Assembly (NCBI GenBank): GCA_029215795.1
Contig: JARDYH010000005.1
Span: forward strand, 9,580,001-9,644,000
Length of the DNA stretch: 64,000 bases
Source of the DNA: Anniella stebbinsi
Lineage: Eukaryota; Chordata; Lepidosauria; Squamata; Anniellidae
Reading direction: 5' to 3'
Below, piece by piece: positions 26,250-36,200 of the stretch (its first letter is position 1; every line of letters begins with the position of its first letter). Both the position numbers and the translations under genes were made by a program. The notes under the pieces are model-generated. The model searched no databases. It was not told the DNA's origin and saw only the letters and a list, made by a program, of their open reading frames with translations.

Positions 26250-27854
26250 TGAGAGACTGGCTGAATTCGGACGACAACTGAGGGGGGTGGAAAAATTGTC
26301 AGTTGTGTTGCTTATTGTGTTGTGTGGAGGGTAACATGCCGCTCACAAACTACTGCCAGTATGCTATTCCACACAAATAAGCCACTGAGAGAAACAACTG
26401 GCTTGCAAGTTGTTTAGCTCGAAGCCAGTTGTTTAAAGTGTTGTGTGGAGGGGTGAGTATGTTAATGGCGTGTGGTGAGTGGGTTAAAACACAAGCCCAT
26501 AGAGGCAGGCATCAAGAGTGACCAAAGCAGCGGCTGCTAGTCTGCTACAACTGGTGTAACTTGCAGAGGCTGCTGGGATAGAACTGGGAGGACTGAGGGA
26601 GGAGGGAGGATGGGGAGAGGGGCGGGGGCTGTGTCAGTCAAATGCTGGGTTGACTATTAGTCCACTTCAACGCCAGCCCCAACCACCCACAGTTGTGTAG
26701 GAATACGTTGGGTGGAGAGTACCCACAAAATAACCAACTGTGAGTTGGCTACTCAACCACCATTGACTAGTGTGTTGTCTGAATTCAGCCAGTGTGTGTG
26801 AGAGAGGGAGAAAGAGCGAGTATGAGTGTGCGAGAGTGTGTGTGTGTGAAAAACTGTGTGCATGCGTGGGGCCCAAATGGGAAGAGCCTGAGGGCTGCAT
26901 TAGCTCCTAAGCCTCTCTAGTGGTATATCTTAGTCTGCCTTCCTCTACATGATACCTTTCACGTGTGTTCGGACTACAACCCCCATCAAAACTTGATAGG
27001 GCAGGCATTCAGATGTGCCACTGCCGCCATTACAGGGGCATACGAACGGCCTTGCCGCATCCACTGCCTTCCTTGGATGCGGTTTCTCAGGCTCCTCTCC
27101 GGAATTGAAGCCTGATTCCCCATCACCTGTGGTCACCACGTGGGCACAGAAAATACAATTAAAAGCTGAAAGGGCAGACATTCAAATGCTGGCTGCGGAG
27201 GATGAGTGTTGTAGTCCAAACACATCTAGAAGGCACCAAGATGGGGGGGTTGCTAACCACATTTGCTAAATACATTCTTGTTACTGTTGCCTTTCCAATT
27301 CTTCTGTCCTCCCCGCTGCTCTCCAACTTCGTTGTATTTTAAATTATTTTATTATTTTATTAAAAACATGGGACACTGAAGGGGGCTTTTTAAGATTTTA
27401 AGTTCTTTGGGGCAGGTATCCCCCATCCTCTCTCTTTATATTTTTTGAGGGGGGGTGCTGTAAATTAATAAGTCCAGCTGAGTGTGTGTGTGTGTTGGGG
27501 GGAGCAACGTTCTGCTTTCTGCCGTAAGCTTTGGAGTGTCATTTTTAGCATTGCCGCCCTTTTGAAGTAACGATCTCTGCCTGCAGAAAGAAATTCTCTT
27601 TTGTAGCCGAGTTATTTTTGAAAGCTTTGCCCATTGCCTCACTTTATCCTCTCAGTTCAGGGGCAAAGTTGTCTTTTTCTACCCACCTCCCCTGCCCGCC
27701 CGTCCATTCCTACCACATGCCCTAGGACTGGCCTCACCTTTATCACCTCTTGGTTGATCTGCTTGGGGTCTCTTTCCACCAAGTTGATCTCTTTGGTGAG
27801 GGGGTCCCGGGAGTCCACCTTCCCTAGGGTCACTTCTTCTTCTTGCTGGGCCAT
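20417..27854 (-). CDS. Caveolin, CAV1/CAV3-type
   Basis: Two exons encode 155 residues: exon 1 at 27854-27738 (39 codons) and exon 2 at 20767-20417 (stop included). The intron is about 7 kb and phase 0, just before [10 protein letters not shown], the place where CAV3 is split. Seen in the protein: the caveolin signature FEDVIAEP (residues 42-49), a scaffolding segment [20 protein letters not shown] (56-75), a hydrophobic intramembrane hairpin (about 76-106) with Pro84, and C-terminal cysteines 107, 117, 118, 121, 125, 130 and 141, several at known palmitoylation positions. Caveolins are integral membrane proteins that build caveolae and bind signalling proteins. [10 protein letters not shown] and DPLFEAVGK follow CAV1, while YWCYR and the [14 protein letters not shown] hairpin follow CAV3. 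It is therefore most likely a third paralogue rather than CAV3 itself. Confidence 0.93.
21773..22126 (+). mobile_element. GCGC-rich Harbinger-like MITE, copy 2
   Basis: Starts GGCTGCCTCGACAAGAGG and ends CATCTAGAGGGGATGG. It contains GATTATGTGCATAATCGG and several GCGCATT words. It is almost identical to the copy at 37880-38235 and belongs to the same subfamily. A 79-codon open frame in both copies is a by-product of their similarity, not a gene. Confidence 0.85.
22861..23056 (+). mobile_element. tRNA-derived SINE
   Basis: The head has a polymerase III A box (TAGCTCAGGGGTAAG, from 22868) and B box (GGTTCATTCC, 22910-22919) with tRNA spacing. It is followed by a body ending GCAGCTTTCTATGTTC, as in the common squamate tRNA-SINEs. 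Mutations in the B box suggest an old copy. It lies antisense to the caveolin gene in its intron. Confidence 0.85.
23274..23592. mobile_element. Fold-back hAT-like MITE, copy a
   Basis: The two halves are inverted copies: AGGCTGACCATATGAAAAGG at the left, CCTTTTCATATGGTCAGCCT at the right. The 8-bp direct repeat ATTAAGGT flanks it at 23266-23273 and 23593-23600, which points to hAT-type insertion. Confidence 0.88.
24790..25155. repeat. Dispersed element with 'actaggtggtgctgt' core, second copy
   Basis: It contains CAACCACTAGGTGGTGCTG, TGTGCAAGTACATGGAGC and a right end AATAAAAGTCTCTCTC. The related copy at 22130-22365 has the core in the opposite orientation. Neither encodes a protein. Confidence 0.62.
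26178..26247 (+). repeat. Compound (TG)n(GA)n microsatellite
   Basis: About 12 TG units followed by about 20 GA units, inside the caveolin intron. Confidence 0.95.
26256..26793. mobile_element. TIR element with ACTGGCTGAATTCGGAC ends
   Basis: The left end reads ACTGGCTGAATTCGGACGAC; the right end reads GTCTGAATTCAGCCAGT, its near-exact inverse. Inner words (GTTGTTT, CCAACTGTGAGTTGG) are also inverted. This is a non-autonomous DNA transposon. Similar ends occur at 29390-29885 and 60095-60320. Confidence 0.7.
27738..27854 (-). CDS. Caveolin (CAV1/3-type) exon 1
   Basis: 39 codons, starting at ATG in the context GGAGCCATGG (good Kozak match) and ending AAG before the donor GTGAGG. It reads [10 protein letters not shown] and ends [19 protein letters not shown], matching the CAV3 N-terminal pattern in which an 'EIDLVNRDP' block precedes the intron. 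An open frame continues upstream, but the CAV3-like length and Kozak context favour this start. Confidence 0.9.
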
Positions 27855-28098
27855 GGCTCCTCCGGGCCGTTCCCTGCTCAGCCAGTTTCTTTTCCTCGGA
27901 AGAGCTGCGGCCAGTTGTCCCTGGCTGTCAGACCAGGGATGCCTCTCCCCCTTTCTCGTTCCCCACCTGCTAACTCTTTCTTGACTACAGTTCACACAGA
28001 GAGAGAGGAGCAACTGTTCTGAAAATAGTCCTCCTCGGAGCCAGAATGCGTCTGCCTCTAGGGCAGGGCAGAGTTGTTTTTAGCAAGGCTTAGCGTAC

Positions 28099-28104
28099 TT
28101 TATA
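28099..28104 (-). promoter_or_regulatory. Candidate TATA box upstream of the CAV1/3-type gene
   Basis: The minus strand reads TACTATAAAGTAC, about 245 bp upstream of the start codon. Position and sequence would suit a core promoter, but no transcript start can be shown from sequence alone. Confidence 0.28.
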
Positions 28105-31100
28105 GTACTGTAAGGGCTTTCTCTTTCTGAGTCACTGGATATAATCATTGTTAAAATGTTATGATGGTTCTCTCTAGGTCAGGGAATCTCAGCCCTAGGG
28201 CTAATCTGGCCCATGGAAGTTCTCCATTTGGCCTGCGGAGCCTCACCTTGATCGGGGGTGCAAAAGCTCAGGTCTGAGGGCCAAATCCAGCCCTCTAGAA
28301 TCCCAATCTGGCCCTTCAGGTTTCCCCAAATGGCTTCACACCCTTCTCCTGGCTGCTTTCCCTGCTTTTGTGCAGTTTTCCTTCATTCTCAAATGCAGAT
28401 GTTTGGTATTCTGGCCCCATGCCTTTCGCCTTCAACCCTAGTGTGGCCCACAAGACCTTCTCCTACATGGAATTTGTTCCTCAGCCATTAATAGGTTCAA
28501 CACCCCTGGTCAACGTGAAGATAAAATTGTCTCCCCAGCTGGAGAAAGGTTAGAACTATTCAGAATGCACAGCGACCAAGATTTTAGATAAATTTTGTCT
28601 GGGTTACCTATACTGTTTCAAAGTTGAAGGACCACACTCCACAGATTCAAACAGGCTCTGCTCCCAAACAAGTTTGATTTAAAGAAAAACTCCCCCACAT
28701 TGCTCTCACAGGCTGTGGCCTCTCTCTCCTCAGGCCCCAAAACGTGTCATATCCTGCTCGGTGTAGATCCGGCCTTTGTTTTACCCACATAGAGGTGATT
28801 CAAAGGAAATGGAAGGATGCAAAATTACATACAGACTCAACATGCTTCGAGGACTCAATTAGAAGAACTACAGCCAGGGCCCATGAAGAGATGCACATTC
28901 CAAATCAGGTCGCTTTAAATTTCTCAATTCAGGAAAGCCACACGGACATAATTTGGCTAGTTGAATGTGTGTGTGTGTGGGGGGGGGGGGGGAAGGTCCA
29001 GACATCTCATTCTTCAAGCAATCCTTCTTTATGTTCCTAGTGAGTTCTTCCTATCCCTGGGAAGCTGAACTGAAGTCCTGTTGTGTGATTGTGGAAATTC
29101 TCTTAGCCTCAGTACATTCAAAATCATAATGATCAACCTCACTGAAGTTTGTAAGGCATGTGTGACTCTAAAGCCAGTGTGCTCTATAAGAAACAAGCTG
29201 ATGAGCCAGTGAGGAAAAAAAGCTGCTCTACAGCAATGTTAAAAGTCCACATTGGTGGCTCCATATGAAGCATGAACCCCTAGGGGAGGAGCAACTCTGC
29301 ACAAGTATGGGAAGTGTTGCGTAAATCGCTCTTAGGGTTCGTTTTTCTGGAGGCAGTCTAAGAGCGATTTACTCAACAGAAGTAACTGGTTGCATTCGGA
29401 CAACGCTTTAGGCAACCGGGGGGGGGGTGCGGAATAGGCAACTCACAGTACGTTTTGCTGCTGGGACTCCCCAGACTACATGTTGCCCCGCCCGCCATCG
29501 AGTGGCTGAACATCCCATCGTCCTTCCGGCTGGCCGTTGCTCCACCCTCCCTCCTCCCAGGGCTATCCCATCAGCCATAGCAAGTTCTGCGGCTGTAGAG
29601 GAGCGGCTGGGGCGCTTTCGGCTGCCCCTGCCGGAGGACTCTATGGGCTTCTGAAATAGCGCACTCAGCACGTGAAATTAAGCAACGGAGCCCACCACAT
29701 GACACAATAAGCAATGGGTCTCCAGATAAGCAATGGAGCAGCTTGTTGTTTTTCTCCATTGCTTATTTCGAGACGATAGTGCACCGTCAGTTGTCCGCTT
29801 CCTGCCAGACAACACGATAAGCAACGCAACGGATGATTGCCTAATTTATCAACCGTTGCTTATCATGTCGTCCAAACCCAGCCTCTGTGTCAGTCATGTG
29901 ATGACCATGTGCTTCCTCTTTTACAGATGTTACCTCTGCTGCATGTGCCAGACAGGAATGGCCCCCAGGCCACAATGGTAATGCATGAATCAGGCCCGTG
30001 ACTCTTAAAAGTGACAGAGGGCATGTGCGCAGGGTGTGTGTGGGGCCTTTTCCCCACAGGGAAAACCAATTGGAGAGTGCAGATGGTGGTGGGCGGAGCC
30101 CAGTACAGTCACTAGACTCTAAAAAGATTTGGGGCCCGGGCCCATTGGACACAAAGCTTCATAAATTTGCATTTACTAATTTATATCTAAATATGTAAAT
30201 TTAGACATAGGATTCACAGAAGGCTTACTCAGGCAACTAATTTCTCAGCAAAACCACTTCAAATAAATTAGATAAAGTGTGTGTAATGTGTTGCAGCAAT
30301 GTGCTTTGGGGAGAGTTAAACTTTTCCTCCCCAGCTAAAATTCCCCTTGAAATTGTCCCCTGCATGGCAATTAAGCAGAGGGATGGGGTGGGGGAAGCCC
30401 TTCTTTGACATCAATAAACACTCCAGGACCTGATCATAGATCTAGGGCCCTGGGAAATAGATTCAGGGCGATGGATGTCAAGGGCCCAGGCCTAAGAATG
30501 CCCCTGGCTGAGCCAAAACTGAAAGTGGGCAGAGTCAAAAGTGGGCAGAGTTTGCAACCCTGTGCATTGTGGAGTACACATGCGCTCTCTCTCTCTCTCT
30601 TTCTATTTCTCTGTGCTAACCTGTGCTTGTGGGCGAAAGACCATCTGTGAGCATATGCAAACCCACCCACTCACACAGCACCAACTTTATAGCTGAATTT
30701 AGCAGCCAGAGGCCACCTGTGGTGTTTAGGGCAGAGGCAAGTATCTGGATCCACTGGCAATGAGATGCGCTGTCACCTGGAGCAGGAGAAGACGATGGTG
30801 CTGGGATCCCCCTAGGGGCAGCTGCCTCTGGCCTTATGGGCCACAGCATAGAGCTACGCAATGGCATCCAGCCAGCTCTGAGGCGTGGCGGGGAAAGGGA
30901 GGTATGTACCCGTAACGTTACACTTGCTGCAGAAATGCACGAAGCAGGCTTGCTGCCAGCCCAAGCTTTAAGGGATACCGCCAGCTGCCGCCTGGCATGC
31001 TCCTGGTAGCTGCATACGGAGGAAATTGGGCATTTTAAGGTGTGGTTCCTGGCACTAGGGTGGGCCGTGTGTTTGTCTCTCTGTAGGAATTAGGATAAGG

Positions 31101-31625
31101 GTTGGCGTTGAGGGATTCAGACTTGGACTGCAATGCTGTGCACACTTACTTGGGAGCCAGCCCCCTGAATTCGGCAGCCCTTCTGAGTAAGCGCATAAAG
31201 GATTGGGCTGCATCTCATACAACTGGGGTCCTCAGGCCCAGGATCCAAATCCACCCTGCCTGAAGTCCCTTCCATTAGCCCCACCCCCTTCTGCCCCAAT
31301 CACTGGTCATTTGGTGGTTTTCTTCACCTTTTGCGCCGTTTCCCCCCATCCTACAAGGTTGAAATGCCTCTCCTAAGGCCTAGCTAATAGGCTGGCATTT
31401 TTGCCCCCACCCCCTTTTGCCTCTGGACCCGCCCACCACTGGAATGTGCCCCCCAAAGGCTTTTCCAAAATAGAATTTGGCCCTTGAGCTGAAGGAGCTT
31501 CAACACCCCACTGCCACCATGCAAGGTCAGCTTAGGTATGGCAAGGGAAATCGAGCCGATAGGGGGTTGCAATCCAGACCTTGCTATAACCTCAACACAC
31601 CCACTGATCCCCACAACCCCTCTGA

Positions 31626-31968
31626 GGGTGCCTCTACAAGAGCGATTTAAAGCTCTTTCAAAGTGCATTACCGATTTTACCTCCACATGAACGGAGCGCA
31701 GATCAGGGGTTGAGGCGCTTTTTCTGTCCGATTATGCGCATTATCGAATGCGCGTGAAATAGCGAGTTTTAATTTACCGCAGGAGTTAAAGCGCCTTATG
31801 ACCATGTAAACAAGCGATTCTCCGCATTTAAACACCTTTAAAGTGCGTTTCATACAACCGGTAATGCGTTTCACTGCCTCCCGTGTATAGGGATTAGGCG
31901 TAAAAGCGATTGCGAGATGCGCATAATCGGCTAACCGGGCGTCAAACCGAATTCTTGTAGCGGGGACC
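31626..31968 (+). mobile_element. GCGC-rich Harbinger-like MITE, copy 3
   Basis: Starts GGGTGCCTCTACAAGAGCG and ends ATTCTTGTAGCGGGGACC. The triplet TGA flanks both sides (31623-31625 and 31969-31971). With TAT/TAT around the copy at 40645-40989, this supports a 3-bp target duplication, typical of PIF/Harbinger elements. Confidence 0.88.
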
Positions 31969-32277
31969 TGAGGCAGACTATTCCATGCAGGGCCTCTTTC
32001 TCCCCTTCCTTGTAACTCCACATGTGGCTGGTTTGCCAGAAGAGAATTGAGGAAGCCAAACGCAAGAGAAGCAAAGCAAAGTCTTTTGTTTTATTTAAGT
32101 GGGGTTGGGGGAGAATTAACATCATTTGAAATCCCAATTATTGTTGTAGAAGTTTGATTGGAGTGGGTGGATGTTGGCCCTCACAGAAGTGGACATCTAT
32201 TCTTTCAGAGCCCAGCACTGGATGTGAAGTGGCCCCATTTTCTAATTTCCCTCCATGTGAAGACCCCCCCTACCCTA

Positions 32278-32595
32278 GGGTGACCATAGGAAAAGGAGGA
32301 CAGGGCTGCTGTACCTTTAACAGTTATATTGAAAGGATAATTTCAGCAGGTGTCATTTGCATGCATGCAGCACCTGGTGAAATTCTCTCTCCATCATAAC
32401 AGTTAAAGCTGCAGGAGCCCTGCCCGCTTTTGTATCTGGTCACTCTAGAGAGCAGGGCTCCTGCAGCTTTTACTTGTGGTGAAGAGGGAATTTCACCAAA
32501 TGCTGCATGCATAAAAATGACACCCACTGAAATTCCCTTGTCTATGCAACTGTAAAAGATACAGGAGCCCTGTCCTCCTTTCAACATGGTCACCC
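32278..32595. mobile_element. Fold-back hAT-like MITE, copy b
   Basis: Ends GGGTGACCATAGGAAAAGG and CATGGTCACCC, flanked by TA. Two inverted halves of about 155 bp share the TTTAACAGTT and GTGAAATTC words. No clear 8-bp duplication at this copy. Confidence 0.8.
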
Positions 32596-33113
32596 TATCC
32601 CAAAGTTGTCAGGTGAGAGGGTTGATCCCAACCTGTTTGTTTTTTCTTGAGAGGCTTGTCATGTGGGCTCTATGGTAAGGATTAGATAAATCTTTGGGAA
32701 GGATTAGATAATCTTTGAGATATTAATTGGTGATTGAACTAGCCACAATCTTAGGGTGTGATTGGGAGCCAGGACTCTTGCTTTTCCAGTTCCCAAATGG
32801 GGAGGAATACTGGGGAAACCACTCCTGAAACCCTCTCTACAGATGTAGGCAAGGGGGTGGCATGGAACGAAGGGAAGAAAATTTGGGTGTTTAATTTCAC
32901 CCCATCCCTCTGGAGCACCATTTCCCTCATCCTCCTTCCCTCTGGCCTGCGCACTGCTGCCCCACCCCCTCCCCACCTACAATTCCAATTTCCCAGTCCA
33001 GGGTTAGAAAAGTCTCTGTCACTTCTATCCTCTTGTGTGAAATCAAACGTATTTGAGAGACGGCAAGAAGGAGAGTCTTCGTAGCAGAGGCTTTAGGGGC
33101 AGGGCTATCTGTG

Positions 33114-33264
33114 TCACTTCTGAGTAACGGTGAGGTAGATGGCGCTGCAGCAGCGTCCCAGGCTCGTGAAAAGCGGAGCCACCACGACATCCAGGATGCT
33201 GGCCCACAGGGTGCGAACTGGGGGCATGGCCATCGTGCACAGCTGGATACAGGGCATCACACAC
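33114..33264 (-). CDS. CAV2-like exon 3
   Basis: 151 nt. The acceptor TTTCTTTCCTCAG precedes GTGTGTGATG. Joined in phase 2 it reads W, then CVMPCIQLCTMAMPPVRTLW, then ASILDVVVAPLFTSLGRCC and AIYLTVTQK, then TGA. The pattern MPC..C near the start and APL.TS.GRC matches the CAV2 C-terminus. Confidence 0.92.
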
Positions 33265-36200
33265 CTGAGGAAAGAAAGAGAGGAGGCAGGTATTCTAAGA
33301 GGTTGGCCTTGCTAGTTTCTAAGACATAGGGCTTTTCTGCACGAGGCTCCTGTGACTTTACCGAGGCTTCCACTTCTGGTTTCTTTGAAGGATCCTGTGT
33401 GTGTGTGTGTTCTTTCTCTGCCTGTTCCATTTTACAAACTACTAGGTGGTGCTGTATTATGGGGGGATTGCACAATTACATGAGATCCCAATGGCATTAT
33501 AGAGGCCGTTCAGAAAAAAAATGATGGCCTTATAGGCCCCTTCCAACGCTACTATTCTATGATTCTATGAATACTACACTTTCTCCATTAACAAAAACAT
33601 GATAAAGGTCACAAAGCATGAAAGAGGCCCTGGAGGATGCCGGTGACATGTAAAGGACCAGCAAACTACCGTGAGTGAGCAATAAAAGCCTCGTGTAGTA
33701 AGGCTCTAAACCATCCTAAACATCTTCCTAATTTAAGCCCTAAGGTTGTTGTGAGGATTACTTAGATTAGAGGTGGGCAATTTGTGGCCTTCCAGATGTT
33801 TTGGCCTCCAACTCCCATGATCCCTTACTATTGGCTAAGATGATGGGAGTTATTGGCCAAAACATCTGGAAGACCACAAGTTGTCCACCTCTGACTTAGA
33901 TGGTGTATGTGAGGTGTTCTCAACACAGTATTGTACTATATGAAATGTTAAGTATTAGTAGTTTATATAATCAGAATTAGGTGATTACGTTTCTGTTTTG
34001 TTCTGTACCAGTCTTCCCCAATCTGGTGCCTTCCAGATGTGTTACATTACAGCTCCTATCATCCCCATCCATTGGCCCTGCTGAGAAGGGATGATTAGTC
34101 TATGACATTTGGAGAGCACCAGTTTGGGGAACGCTATTTTACACTCAGGGAGTGGTCATCCAGGCATGGATACGGTTACCGATGCTAATTTTACTTATTT
34201 ATACTTTAAAAATATATTATCTTTTCCCACAAGAAGTGCTTATTCCCAAGTAAATACATTTATCATCAGGGCAACAGCAGCAAACTCCATTTTATTCCTG
34301 CAGGTACTAGGATTTCAGTGAATTTAAAATGCAAAAGTGCATATGCTAGGGTGACCATATGAAAAGGAGGACAGGGCTCCTGTATCTTTAACAGTTGCAA
34401 AGGACAGGGAATTTCAGCAGGTGTCATTCGTATGCATACAGAACCTGGTGAAATTCCCTCTTCATCACAACAGTTAAAGCTGCAGGAGCCCTGTCCTCTT
34501 GACCATGTACAAAAGAGGGCAGGGCTTCTGCAGCTTTAACTTTGTGATGATGAGGAAATTTCACCAGGTTCTGCATATATACAAATGACACCTGCTGAAA
34601 TTCCATTTTCTATGAAACTGTTAAAGATACAGGAGCCCTGTCCTCCTTTTCATATGGTCAGCCTATATGCCCAATATATATACATATTTTTTTGTTTAAT
34701 TGAGGTGGGCAAACTTCTTGTTGTTGCTCTAAGGTATCAAGAATGTAGAAGCAGTTGTAAAGCTCGAAGTGACAGTTGGGCGGGGCAGAGAGAAGTGTTA
34801 GTTGTGGGTTTCACATGGGCATCTAAAGTGGGCCCCTATAAGACCATTGCGTCCAGGGTCTAAAATTACCTAGTTGCACCGTTAGACAGACGAGAGGAAG
34901 AGAAACAGGCCCAGGAAGTTTGGTGTGTGTGTGTGTGGTGGGGCGGTTGGGGTTCAATACTGGCCGTCTTGCTGGCAGGGGCCTCAGCAGGTGCCAAATG
35001 ATGCTGACCCCGGATTCCGGCCCAGCTACAATGTAGACTGCAGTTCACATTTCCAGACTGGAGAGTACAATGCGGGAGCGAGGGGGAGAGAATGAGTGGA
35101 ACAGTGAAGTGATGTGGCAGTTTCATCATAAACGCGAATTGCCTGTCTCTCCCTCGCTACCCAATATGTGCCACCAATTTCTAGCGTTAAGGCCCTGAGG
35201 CGGCGCTTGCTTAATTTTCTGCCAATCTATCCTGACCATGGGTGTTCCCCCTCCCTAGTATCCTTCCCCTTTCCAGCAGAGGGTGCTGCAGGCAATAGCT
35301 TGGTTCTGTAGTTGCTTACTTGCTTCACATGTGACCTAGGGCCAGAAGTTAGAAGTAGGGCTATGCACAGATCCGGATCCAGATCCCAAATCTGAAGCAG
35401 ATCGGGGTGATCCGGACCTCCCGGATCCGAATCCGAACCAGATTGGGGGAGGTCTGGATTGTTCCAGACCAAATCAGATCATTCCGGATCAATCTTGATC
35501 GATCCAGAGATCCGTGGCCCATTGCCCTTCCAGGTCCCTGGGTGCCGGCTGTGCAGCTGGCACCCAGGGACGCCAGGCTGGCGGTGAGTCCATTGGACTC
35601 ACCACCCTCCCTCCACTCTCCCAGCTTACCTGCTGCCTCCTCCTCCTCGTTGCCATCCGCCGCTGCCACTGCTTCCTCTCTACTGAGGACCAGGCCTTGC
35701 GGCCTGGTTCTCAGTAGAGAGGAAGTAGGGGCAGCGGCGGATGGCAGCAGTGACGAGGAGGCAGCAGGTAAACTGGGAGAGTGGGGGGAGGGCGGTGAGT
35801 CCTTTTCCCCAGATCGTCTGGATCCAGACCGGATCGGGGAGGCTGTGCACAGCCCTAGTTAGAAGAGCACAAAGACTGGTCTTTTAGTGGCCAGTTTTGG
35901 AGCTGCAGACGACCTGTCACATGCTGGTGGTATATCTACCCAGCGATCTCTATCGGCTGGTGTGAGAGCTTTAGGGAACCCTTTCCAGAGCGACTTGCAT
36001 GCCAAGGAACCCTGCGTGTTGCAGGGGACACACTGGGGATGTAAAGAGACATGGAGGAGGATGAAGTAGCTTTGGGCGTGGTATTCCCCCCCCCCCCCCC
36101 CAATCTCTCAGATTGCTCCCATACATCCTGGCTCACTCCTTCCTCATTTCCCCCTGCACATCACACCTTGTCTCCTCTCAGTCAGCACCAGCCCCATTGG

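Larger units (their letters stand above)
20768..27737. other. Intron of the CAV1/3-type gene, repeat-filled
   Basis: The intron holds a GCGC-rich MITE (21773-22126), a CpG-poor dispersed element (about 22130-22365) related to 24790-25155 and 33338-33708, a tRNA-derived SINE (22861-23056), a fold-back MITE (23274-23592) and a compound TG/GA microsatellite (26178-26247). A further TIR element (about 26256-26793) is present. No further exon was seen. Confidence 0.6.
27855..33113. other. Intergenic region between the two caveolin genes
   Basis: No gene seen. It includes a dispersed repeat (about 28178-28520), a TIR element with 'gcaacgg/ccgttgc' arms (about 29390-29885), part of a SINE-like repeat (about 31120-31210), another copy of the dispersed repeat (31230-31515), a GCGC-rich MITE (31626-31968) and a fold-back MITE (32278-32595). 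Confidence 0.6.

Noticed and set aside
20417..27854. Naming the gene CAV3
   Set aside because: Several CAV1-specific residues and the AVPR2 neighbourhood argue for a separate paralogue; CAV3 would be expected next to OXTR.
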